A stretch of 64,000 bases of DNA, taken from Aphanomyces cochlioides. Taxonomy: Eukaryota > Oomycota > Saprolegniomycetes > Saprolegniales > Verrucalvaceae. Position numbers and translations under genes: made by a program. Location: the NCBI GenBank assembly GCA_019828595.1, contig JAHQRK010000006.1, forward strand, positions 2,046,001 to 2,110,000, in the 5' to 3' direction. Below, one piece after another: positions 29,738 to 38,084 of the stretch; position 1 is the stretch's first letter, and the number at the start of each line of letters is the position of its first letter. The notes beneath the pieces were generated by a model that saw only the letters and a program-made list of their open reading frames with translations, made no database searches and was not told the DNA's origin.

Positions 29738-32668
29738 TCAAAAGACACCGCCGTGCTCTTCGTACAAATGTGCATACGTGTCGTCGGCGTTGTCAAAGCC
29801 CACGCAGCACACATAACACCAATGCTGACCACACACGCACGTCATGTGATTGCACCCGTCGACTTTTTCCGTCGGCGTCTTGCATCCTGGACAGGTCTTG
29901 CCTTCGTCCTTCACGACACTCTTCTCCTTGCATTCCACACACTCAAAGCCAGTCACATCTCGAGGCGCTTCGACCGCACAGTCGCGAGCGACCATCTCTT
30001 TGACGCCGTAGCAACTCACACACCACCCATAGTACATGTCGGACCGCAGCATCTCTGGCTTGGACCGGACCAGCGCACACGCGACCTTGTTGTGCTTCTT
30101 CAGAGTCGCCACGGTCGGGTTCCGTCGACAGAAGGCACACGTGAGGTGTGTCAGCAAGACCATGCGTCCGGGCTTTGTCTCGCCGTACCATGCATCCAAA
30201 CAAGCGCCACACACGCGCGTTTCACATCGTCCGCAGGCACTCTCCATGGCTGGCAGTAAACACTCCTCAAAGCACAAGTTGCATACGTCCTTGAGCGATC
30301 CTCGGAGGATGTCTTCTGTCAGGCGCTCAGCCAGCTCGGCCACATTATGCACAGGCTTGCCGCTCACGACGATATGAGTGGAAGGATCGACGAGTGGCGT
30401 CTTGTCCGTGGGGAAGATGACGTCGTGGTGTTGCGTGAAGAGCTTGAAGTAGTTGAGGTGTCGGTTGAAGAGAGTCTCGACGTACGAGGCTGCTTGAGCC
30501 AAGAGACCAAATCTGGTCGCCCATGTTGGGTTGGCAACGAGGAAAGCTTCAAACGGAAGAGTCTTGGTGGTGAGTGAAGCGTGAGGAGTTTGCACACAGA
30601 CAGCACACTTCCAATCGGTCGTGGCGTCTCTCAGTTGCCCAAGCAGGCCAGCAGGATCGATGAAGTGGTTGCGGCAGCCACGACACTCGACCTTGGCGGG
30701 TGGATTCGCGACTTCGTTGCGGCAATAGAAACACTTGGGCGTGATATTGAGCAGCTCGACTTGTGTCACTGCGTAGATTCCAGTGCACGTTCGACATTCG
30801 ACCAAGTGGGATTGATCATGAGGCATTGCATGCTCGCGTTGCAGTGCGATTGCCTCTTCCAATGGTCGCTCGGCGCAGTGAGCACACTTGGTCGGCGTCA
30901 CCATGAGCGACACGCTCGTCATAAAGCCACAGCTTTCACACTTGGCTTTGTAATCTGGCCGCACTTCCGACTTGGATGGCACGAACCCAATCGACGCCTC
31001 GACGGACTTGGTCGCAGCGAGACGCAAGCGATAGATCGTCCGAAGCTGAGTGTACACGAGCTGCTCGGTCTCTGTCAAGTATTGGCGACCTCGGTACATG
31101 AGCTTGACGAACTCGAGCGAGAGACACTCTGGGATGTCCACTGCTTTGTCCAAGGGGATCCAATGGCCACGGAGAGATTCCAAGAAAGCCTCCGCTCGGT
31201 CCTTCAGAGTGGTCTGACCGGAGAGACAACAGAGCATCGCAATGACCGCCGCACCGCGCAACGAAAACGTCGTGCCGCCATGGACCAAGTGCGGCAAAAA
31301 GGCAAACAAGTGACGATCGGACAAGTCGAATGGAATGAACTGCGGAATGCCCTCGTCGTCATAAGCATTCGCAGGCAAGTCTGGCAAAAGACGAAGATGC
31401 GTCAAGATGGATTGGACACTCTTGATCACGCCAGGGTTGGGTGCTCGCGCCAACGACCGCAAGTCGTCAATGTCGATGGACGCAATGCCAGCTTCCAGCA
31501 CGAGGCAAGGACGACGCGACAAGGATGCATTGACGGCGATGGTGTCTCGAATAAACTCACACTCGTTGTGCGAGTCTTCAATCCACTTTTGCACTTGCGC
31601 TTTGCTGTCTCCAGTGAGAGCTGGAACACACTGCGACAACTTGGTGCTCAGGTCTTGGAGACGGTCGTCCAGCCGTCGACTTGCCACGAGACGCCAGAGC
31701 TTCCCCAAGATCGGGTTGTACGTGATGGCGAGGACATTTGTGGGCGTGAAGATTTCGTGAAAGATGGAGTAGACCAAGTCTTGGTAGTCCGTCTCCGTCT
31801 TGAATCGCAGTGGGAGCTTCGTGAGATCTTCTCGCATGAACTCCAACGCGTCGAATGCAAATGGTCCATTGACAAGTTGCAGGCTCGCCATGACTGGCAA
31901 TTCGTTTTCGTTGTCGTAAGGCATCGACTTGACGAGCTGGCGGTTCAAAGTCACATCGGCGCGGTTGTACAAGTTGTCGTGTTCGAACGGATGTCCGACG
32001 AGATGCATGAGCAAACCGATGGTGGCTCTCGTAATGTTGATGGTGGATGTGTCCGTCAATGGAATGACTGGGCCCAGCAAGTCATAGAAGAGGATTGAGC
32101 TGATCGAATTGCTTGAATACGAGTGAAAGGTGTAGACGGGTACATTTGCCTTGTTCAGAGTGTCCCGAATACCGATCCAGTCGTAGCCCGCGCGGTAGAT
32201 GGCGTTGGAGTCAATTTCCGTCTTCTCTGCCTTTTCATAGTCAGACCCCGTCTTTTGGTGGTGGGGTGGCGCGTCCGTGTAGATAATCACGAGCGAGTCG
32301 CTTGGTTCGCTCAGTGCAATCGTATCGATTAAGTGCAGTGTGAAGTTGAGCGCCGTCTTGACCGCTTCGGGGTAATCGCCTCCGCCAATTGGTCCGAGCT
32401 TTGAAATGAATGCCATGAGCTCTTCGTCCGAGTGGTTCCGCTGGCCACTGTGCGTCACAATGCCATGTCTCGCATCGCAGTAATCTTTGTACGAGATAAC
32501 GTGCACCTTGACTCGTCCACGAAAAAGTACTTTGACGACCGCGAGGACTTGACGAATCGTGCCAGCCAGCGACGAGATGTACGATCCCATCGACCCCGTC
32601 GTATCACAGACAAAGAACAAGTCGACAGGGCGCGCATTTGTCGGTTCAACTTCAGCAAGAGGCTCCAT
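29738..32668 (-). CDS. vWA-RBR E3 ubiquitin ligase, copy A
   Basis: An intact, intronless 976-residue ORF from ATG 32668. Residues ~14-205 form a von Willebrand A domain with the metal site VDLFFVCDTTGSMG and an IIYTDAPPHH strand. Residues ~590-720 hold three Cys4 ribbons (CESCGFMTSVSLM ... CAHC; CRTCTGIYAV ... CFYC; CRGCRNHFID ... CAVC). Residues 796-965 form a RING-IBR-RING module: CNLCFEECLLP ... CGRC ... CGAC ... CAFC, a central CVSC/CVEC part, then CPGCKTPTEKVDGCNHMTC and CGQHWCYVC. The RING2 Cys at ~939 in GCNHM aligns with the catalytic Cys of parkin/HOIP. It should therefore pass ubiquitin through a thioester, with the vWA domain probably binding a partner. The last 2.1 kb are an inverted copy of the neighbouring gene. 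Confidence 0.85.
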   Translation of the reverse strand: MEPLAEVEPTNARPVDLFFVCDTTGSMGSYISSLAGTIRQVLAVVKVLFRGRVKVHVISYKDYCDARHGIVTHSGQRNHSDEELMAFISKLGPIGGGDYPEAVKTALNFTLHLIDTIALSEPSDSLVIIYTDAPPHHQKTGSDYEKAEKTEIDSNAIYRAGYDWIGIRDTLNKANVPVYTFHSYSSNSISSILFYDLLGPVIPLTDTSTINITRATIGLLMHLVGHPFEHDNLYNRADVTLNRQLVKSMPYDNENELPVMASLQLVNGPFAFDALEFMREDLTKLPLRFKTETDYQDLVYSIFHEIFTPTNVLAITYNPILGKLWRLVASRRLDDRLQDLSTKLSQCVPALTGDSKAQVQKWIEDSHNECEFIRDTIAVNASLSRRPCLVLEAGIASIDIDDLRSLARAPNPGVIKSVQSILTHLRLLPDLPANAYDDEGIPQFIPFDLSDRHLFAFLPHLVHGGTTFSLRGAAVIAMLCCLSGQTTLKDRAEAFLESLRGHWIPLDKAVDIPECLSLEFVKLMYRGRQYLTETEQLVYTQLRTIYRLRLAATKSVEASIGFVPSKSEVRPDYKAKCESCGFMTSVSLMVTPTKCAHCAERPLEEAIALQREHAMPHDQSHLVECRTCTGIYAVTQVELLNITPKCFYCRNEVANPPAKVECRGCRNHFIDPAGLLGQLRDATTDWKCAVCVQTPHASLTTKTLPFEAFLVANPTWATRFGLLAQAASYVETLFNRHLNYFKLFTQHHDVIFPTDKTPLVDPSTHIVVSGKPVHNVAELAERLTEDILRGSLKDVCNLCFEECLLPAMESACGRCETRVCGACLDAWYGETKPGRMVLLTHLTCAFCRRNPTVATLKKHNKVACALVRSKPEMLRSDMYYGWCVSCYGVKEMVARDCAVEAPRDVTGFECVECKEKSVVKDEGKTCPGCKTPTEKVDGCNHMTCVCGQHWCYVCCVGFDNADDTYAHLYEEHGGVF
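29748..31864. repeat. 2117-bp inverted repeat, left arm
   Basis: The reverse complement of 34192-36308; paired coordinates sum to 66056 at both ends. Translations of both arms agree in every frame I compared, so nucleotide identity is essentially complete. The outer end falls three codons before the stop (HGGVF against HGGPF), the inner end within the codons for PFAFDALEF. Confidence 0.93.
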
Positions 32669-33387
32669 CTTCCTTACAGCTTGGTGGCGCTTTCAATTAT
32701 GTTTCCTCAACGTCAAAGTTCACTTTCCACCATCATCCATGCCAATCAATGAAACCGAAACCATCACTCAGGATGCTGACGCTCTGCACTGTAACCGACA
32801 AAGACAGGCCAATTTCACACGTTCCTTGACGCATGCCAGAGTCTCCTCGACGTGGGGTTTGAGCAAAGAGGCTCCTTGTTTGAATGGGATGGGCGCAAGC
32901 ATGACTAGGCAAAGCACAACGCTGAGCGAGACGAGGTTGTACACTCGTTCCGAAATTTTCGTCGTATGAAACCATTGGTCAATGATACATTCTGGACGCT
33001 TTGTTATCGTTGGCAATGGACTTTGACAGTCACTAAAAGGAAGAATAGAGCAATCCATGGTAAAGCTCACGATAGGCTCTACCCAGCGCTGCCTAGCGTT
33101 TCACGGATTAGACAAAGTAGTTGTACCGGTACATGTATCTGGTTTGGAATTGACGTCCGTCCGATCAAACGACCTCCGACTGCCGTGCGATTGCAGTTAT
33201 CTTTTGACGTTTGAAGCACGTGGCGCCACAAGAAGCAGTCCCACCGTGGTTTTCCGCTTGGCAACATATCTTGTGGACAAGAACAACACGACGCTGAGTG
33301 AAGGTGTGACAACGACGAGGTCGTAAAGATCTTGTCCAATTTCTTCGATGGAAGTGGATCATATTCCATTTGGATTGATATCTCGCA
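32669..33387. promoter_or_regulatory. 719-bp shared promoter region of the divergent vWA-RBR pair
   Basis: Lies between the two divergent start codons. No convincing gene; the frames present are antisense fragments. Both sides have a related acgctgag-ga string (~32922 and ~33291), suggesting that the duplication once included upstream DNA that has since diverged. Confidence 0.4.
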
Positions 33388-36318
33388 ATGGAACCTCAAG
33401 CAGAAGTCGAGCCTGGCGCTCCAGTCGACTTGTTTTTCGTGTGCGACACAACTGGGTCGATGGGACGCACCGTCGCGTCGATGGGGGGGACGATTCGTCA
33501 AGTCCTCTCTGTCCTCCAGTTGCTCTTCAACGGACGGGTCAAGATCCACGTCGTGTCTTTCAAAGACTATTGTGGCCCGAAGGATCTCGTGGTGACGCAT
33601 CGTGGTCAACGGGACCACACGACCAAGGAGCTCGTTAACTTTGTCACCACATTGACTGCATCAGGTGGCAATGGAGATGGAGCGGAAGCCATCAAGACGG
33701 CTCTCAATTTCACGCTGCACACCATTGAGACTATCCGTCGCGCAGAAGCTGGTCAGTCTGTCGTCGTGATTTACACAGACGACGCACCTCACCACGCCGA
33801 GACTTCAAGGACGTCCCGAAACGCAACTGCAGAAAGGGAAGAAATCGAGTCAAATCCCAACTACCGAGCTGGCTACGACTGGGTTGGCATCTGCAAGGCA
33901 TTTCAAGAGGCGCGCGTTCCTGTCTTCACGTTCTTTGTGTCGACATCGGTACAAAAGATGGCGTTTTATCAAATGCTTGGTCCTTTGGTCGCCTTGAGGG
34001 ACGCATCGACCAACAACATCACGCGAGCGACCATCGGTTTGCTCATGCATCTCATGGGATACCAGATTGAATTCGACAGCTTGTACAACCGCACGAGCGT
34101 CTCCGGTAATGGCCAGTCTATCACAGCAATGGCTAACGACAACGAGAACGAATTGCCCTTGAAACCGAGCAACCTTCAAGTCCATAGCGAGCCATTTGCA
34201 TTCGACGCGTTGGAGTTCATGCGAGAAGATCTCACGAAGCTCCCACTGCGATTCAAGACGGAGACGGACTACCAAGACTTGGTCTACTCCATCTTTCACG
34301 AAATCTTCACGCCCACAAATGTCCTCGCCATCACGTACAACCCGATCTTGGGGAAGCTCTGGCGTCTCGTGGCAAGTCGACGGCTGGACGACCGTCTCCA
34401 AGACCTGAGCACCAAGTTGTCGCAGTGTGTTCCAGCTCTCACTGGAGACAGCAAAGCGCAAGTGCAAAAGTGGATTGAAGACTCGCACAACGAGTGTGAG
34501 TTTATTCGAGACACCATCGCCGTCAATGCATCCTTGTCGCGTCGTCCTTGCCTCGTGCTGGAAGCTGGCATTGCGTCCATCGACATTGACGACTTGCGGT
34601 CGTTGGCGCGAGCACCCAACCCTGGCGTGATCAAGAGTGTCCAATCCATCTTGACGCATCTTCGTCTTTTGCCAGACTTGCCTGCGAATGCTTATGACGA
34701 CGAGGGCATTCCGCAGTTCATTCCATTCGACTTGTCCGATCGTCACTTGTTTGCCTTTTTGCCGCACTTGGTCCATGGCGGCACGACGTTTTCGTTGCGC
34801 GGTGCGGCGGTCATTGCGATGCTCTGTTGTCTCTCCGGTCAGACCACTCTGAAGGACCGAGCGGAGGCTTTCTTGGAATCTCTCCGTGGCCATTGGATCC
34901 CCTTGGACAAAGCAGTGGACATCCCAGAGTGTCTCTCGCTCGAGTTCGTCAAGCTCATGTACCGAGGTCGCCAATACTTGACAGAGACCGAGCAGCTCGT
35001 GTACACTCAGCTTCGGACGATCTATCGCTTGCGTCTCGCTGCGACCAAGTCCGTCGAGGCGTCGATTGGGTTCGTGCCATCCAAGTCGGAAGTGCGGCCA
35101 GATTACAAAGCCAAGTGTGAAAGCTGTGGCTTTATGACGAGCGTGTCGCTCATGGTGACGCCGACCAAGTGTGCTCACTGCGCCGAGCGACCATTGGAAG
35201 AGGCAATCGCACTGCAACGCGAGCATGCAATGCCTCATGATCAATCCCACTTGGTCGAATGTCGAACGTGCACTGGAATCTACGCAGTGACACAAGTCGA
35301 GCTGCTCAATATCACGCCCAAGTGTTTCTATTGCCGCAACGAAGTCGCGAATCCACCCGCCAAGGTCGAGTGTCGTGGCTGCCGCAACCACTTCATCGAT
35401 CCTGCTGGCCTGCTTGGGCAACTGAGAGACGCCACGACCGATTGGAAGTGTGCTGTCTGTGTGCAAACTCCTCACGCTTCACTCACCACCAAGACTCTTC
35501 CGTTTGAAGCTTTCCTCGTTGCCAACCCAACATGGGCGACCAGATTTGGTCTCTTGGCTCAAGCAGCCTCGTACGTCGAGACTCTCTTCAACCGACACCT
35601 CAACTACTTCAAGCTCTTCACGCAACACCACGACGTCATCTTCCCCACGGACAAGACGCCACTCGTCGATCCTTCCACTCATATCGTCGTGAGCGGCAAG
35701 CCTGTGCATAATGTGGCCGAGCTGGCTGAGCGCCTGACAGAAGACATCCTCCGAGGATCGCTCAAGGACGTATGCAACTTGTGCTTTGAGGAGTGTTTAC
35801 TGCCAGCCATGGAGAGTGCCTGCGGACGATGTGAAACGCGCGTGTGTGGCGCTTGTTTGGATGCATGGTACGGCGAGACAAAGCCCGGACGCATGGTCTT
35901 GCTGACACACCTCACGTGTGCCTTCTGTCGACGGAACCCGACCGTGGCGACTCTGAAGAAGCACAACAAGGTCGCGTGTGCGCTGGTCCGGTCCAAGCCA
36001 GAGATGCTGCGGTCCGACATGTACTATGGGTGGTGTGTGAGTTGCTACGGCGTCAAAGAGATGGTCGCTCGCGACTGTGCGGTCGAAGCGCCTCGAGATG
36101 TGACTGGCTTTGAGTGTGTGGAATGCAAGGAGAAGAGTGTCGTGAAGGACGAAGGCAAGACCTGTCCAGGATGCAAGACGCCGACGGAAAAAGTCGACGG
36201 GTGCAATCACATGACGTGCGTGTGTGGTCAGCATTGGTGTTATGTGTGCTGCGTGGGCTTTGACAACGCCGACGACACGTATGCACATTTGTACGAAGAG
36301 CACGGCGGCCCCTTCTAA
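33388..36318 (+). CDS. vWA-RBR E3 ubiquitin ligase, copy B
   Basis: An intact, intronless 976-residue ORF, head-to-head with copy A. The vWA half (residues 1-270) keeps VDLFFVCDTTGSMGRTV, YKD/FKDYC and VVIYTDDAPHH but differs at roughly 40 percent of positions. From residue ~269 (PFAFDALEFMREDL) to three residues before the end it matches copy A, including the three Cys4 ribbons and the RBR with Cys ~939. Identical C-terminal DNA next to a diverged N-terminal half is best explained by ongoing gene conversion between inverted copies. The two proteins should then share ligase chemistry and differ in vWA-mediated binding. Assembly collapse or duplication of one arm is an alternative to exclude. 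Confidence 0.85.
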   Translation: MEPQAEVEPGAPVDLFFVCDTTGSMGRTVASMGGTIRQVLSVLQLLFNGRVKIHVVSFKDYCGPKDLVVTHRGQRDHTTKELVNFVTTLTASGGNGDGAEAIKTALNFTLHTIETIRRAEAGQSVVVIYTDDAPHHAETSRTSRNATAEREEIESNPNYRAGYDWVGICKAFQEARVPVFTFFVSTSVQKMAFYQMLGPLVALRDASTNNITRATIGLLMHLMGYQIEFDSLYNRTSVSGNGQSITAMANDNENELPLKPSNLQVHSEPFAFDALEFMREDLTKLPLRFKTETDYQDLVYSIFHEIFTPTNVLAITYNPILGKLWRLVASRRLDDRLQDLSTKLSQCVPALTGDSKAQVQKWIEDSHNECEFIRDTIAVNASLSRRPCLVLEAGIASIDIDDLRSLARAPNPGVIKSVQSILTHLRLLPDLPANAYDDEGIPQFIPFDLSDRHLFAFLPHLVHGGTTFSLRGAAVIAMLCCLSGQTTLKDRAEAFLESLRGHWIPLDKAVDIPECLSLEFVKLMYRGRQYLTETEQLVYTQLRTIYRLRLAATKSVEASIGFVPSKSEVRPDYKAKCESCGFMTSVSLMVTPTKCAHCAERPLEEAIALQREHAMPHDQSHLVECRTCTGIYAVTQVELLNITPKCFYCRNEVANPPAKVECRGCRNHFIDPAGLLGQLRDATTDWKCAVCVQTPHASLTTKTLPFEAFLVANPTWATRFGLLAQAASYVETLFNRHLNYFKLFTQHHDVIFPTDKTPLVDPSTHIVVSGKPVHNVAELAERLTEDILRGSLKDVCNLCFEECLLPAMESACGRCETRVCGACLDAWYGETKPGRMVLLTHLTCAFCRRNPTVATLKKHNKVACALVRSKPEMLRSDMYYGWCVSCYGVKEMVARDCAVEAPRDVTGFECVECKEKSVVKDEGKTCPGCKTPTEKVDGCNHMTCVCGQHWCYVCCVGFDNADDTYAHLYEEHGGPF
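34192..36308. repeat. 2117-bp inverted repeat, right arm
   Basis: Mirror of 29748-31864, separated from it by a 2327-bp non-identical centre that carries both vWA halves and the promoter. Confidence 0.93.
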
Positions 36319-36692
36319 GCTAGCATTAACAAGGTTAAAGTTGATCGTTTTCCCATGTCTTCATGTCTGCTGGCTTCCATGAGTAATGTTGACGACGAGT
36401 CTGCGAAGTAGCGATATCGCACGTTCGTTATCGTCCAGTTGTAGTGAAACGACGATTGGGAAAGCTGTCGCTGCCCGCATCTCCGTGCGGCCAAGACAAG
36501 AGCGAGGTAAGACAATGTGCTTATTCCTTCTTGACAGGAGCGAAAGATGCGAAGGATGTCGGGCGCGCGGCAGCCATGGAAGAGCTCGAGTTGCATGTTG
36601 TGAAGAACATGCTCGCTCATATTATATTTTGGACTAATATGACTTGTTGAGTGCGATTTACAATTGACAACGGCAGAATCAATTAAGCTGAC
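36319..36692. other. Intergenic region
   Basis: Nothing supported apart from short frames between the vWA-RBR gene and the poly-Asp gene. Confidence 0.4.
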
Positions 36693-36898
36693 ATGGGACT
36701 GTTCCTTGCGCTATGCGTTGCCGCTCTTGCCACGACAGCGTGCTCTGAAGACACCCAGAACGCTCATGCTAGGCGGCGACTCCTCCTCCACCCTGGTTGG
36801 GGTGCACTTCCAAAGCGCAGTGTCAAAAACGTCTTTGCTCTCAACAATGACACAAAACCCGACGAGACAGCACAGGAACAGAGTGACGTCGCGAAGAG

Positions 36899-36931
<33 letters not shown>

Positions 36932-37391
36932 TGATGACGATGACGATGATGACGATGATGACGATGATGACGATGACGATGATGACGATGACGACGATGA
37001 TGACGACGATGATGATGATGACGATGACGACGATGTCGATGACGACGATGATGACGACGATGATGATGATGACGATGACGACGATGTCGATGACGACGAT
37101 GATGACGACGATGATGATGATGACGATGACGACGATGACGATGACGATGATGACGATGACGACGATGATGACGACGATGATGATGATGACGATGACGACG
37201 ATGACGATGACGACGATGATGACGATGACGACGATGATGATGATAGAAGACTAAGGCTGAAAGTGAAGGGCATTAAGCGCACAAGTGCGTCGCTGTTATT
37301 TTTGCAATTTCGACAGTTGTGTCTTCGTCATGCGCAGGTCTTGGGCAACCTATGCTATATGCTCTCTGCCTATGTCCTCCATGAGGATTGA
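36693..37391 (+). CDS. Small secreted protein with ~115-residue poly-aspartate tract
   Basis: A 232-residue ORF from ATG 36693 with a clear signal peptide (MGLFLALCVAALATTACS). A short conserved block follows, LLLHPGWGALPKRSVKNVFA, shared with the next gene. From residue ~69 the chain is almost pure Asp for ~115 residues with two Val interruptions. It ends in a basic then hydrophobic tail (RRLRLKVKGIKRTSASLLFL and on) that may be a product of the tract being in a permissive frame. Secreted poly-Asp is expected to bind Ca2+ and other cations; a wall, mineral or effector role is speculation. Paralog of 37734-37946. Confidence 0.6.
36899..37244 (+). repeat. GAY microsatellite with 51-bp higher-order repeat
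   Basis: About 345 bp of alternating gac/gat codons. The order of gac and gat is not random: from ~37033 a 51-bp pattern beginning gtcgatgacgacgat recurs about four times with drift. Growth has therefore been by unit duplication as well as slippage. The frame is kept throughout. Confidence 0.85.
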
Positions 37392-37733
37392 GTGTAAGAA
37401 TTCAGCGCTCGTCGACGCGAGTTCATTTTCGATGGACGACGAGTTGTCCACGGTCAACCAAGGCATTGCAAATATTGCCATTCACTGGCACAAGAGCGAC
37501 AACAAGTCTCTGGACATTGTATATGGCGCAGCCAACTCTTAGTTGATGCTTGATCAAAGACACTCGCGCTGCCAAGGCCTGCCATACTCGTGACTTTCAC
37601 CTTGACTCTTGCTTGGACTTGGTGTATTAAACCTGGTTTTTAGGTTTAATTAGGTTTTTCTTTGTCGGATCCGGATAAAATGACAATCAGCAATGAGAAG
37701 TTCAGATCTATTCCTGCCTCTAGCCACGAAACG
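37392..37733. promoter_or_regulatory. Upstream region of the second secreted-protein gene
   Basis: 37628-37682 holds aaacctggtttttaggttt, then tccggataaaatg. The same pair (aaacctggtttt, aggtttg, ttttttatccgg) recurs at ~62367-62420, ~120 bp upstream of the PPR gene. No gene is supported in the rest. Confidence 0.4.
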
Positions 37734-37946
37734 ATGCGCGTCGTGCTCTTGCTCTGTTTGGCTGTCCTCGCGGCGGCCAATCCTGCCTCTAAACAAGACT
37801 CTGTCAACCGCGGTATGCGTAAAATGGTCCTCCATCCTGGCATGGGTGCCTTGAAGAAGCGTGAAGTCCCAAACATCTTTGCCATTGATGACGACTCCAA
37901 GAAAGAAGCCACTGACAGCGACTCCACGAAAGAATCCACACCATGA
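37734..37946 (+). CDS. Small secreted protein, paralog lacking the poly-Asp tract
   Basis: 70 residues from ATG 37734: signal peptide MRVVLLLCLAVLAAANPAS, then MVLHPGMGALKKREVPNIFA, then a short acidic Asp/Glu/Ser/Thr tail ending KESTP. The shared pattern with the upstream gene is HPGxGALxKRxVxNxFA. An in-frame ATG at 37680 would add 18 residues before the signal peptide; the inner ATG is preferred because it puts the hydrophobic core first. A tccggataaaatg string sits directly at 37670-37682. This looks like the ancestral form from which the neighbour's Asp run expanded. Function unknown; small secreted acidic proteins can be effectors. Confidence 0.55.
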   Translation: MRVVLLLCLAVLAAANPASKQDSVNRGMRKMVLHPGMGALKKREVPNIFAIDDDSKKEATDSDSTKESTP

Positions 37947-38084
37947 GTCCTATAAATGCCTGTTGCCATGTCTTCTATTGTAGAATGTGTGCCTCGCTTA
38001 CTACGATGAGCACGCAGGAAGTGATAGCTCGGCATTGACAACAATGCATTGAATAAATTACTCCACGACAACTAACTGTACAAC

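Noticed and set aside
30581..32098. A 505-codon open frame on the strand opposite the vWA-RBR gene (and a 541-codon mirror at 33850-35475)
   Set aside because: It is antisense to a gene with clear zinc-binding domains, has no domain features, and its length follows from the codon bias of the real gene. The mirror exists only because the arms are identical.
36764..37282. A poly-serine frame antisense to the poly-Asp gene, and a Met/Thr frame on the same strand
   Set aside because: Both are other-frame readings of the GAY repeat; only the Asp frame has a signal peptide and a paralog.
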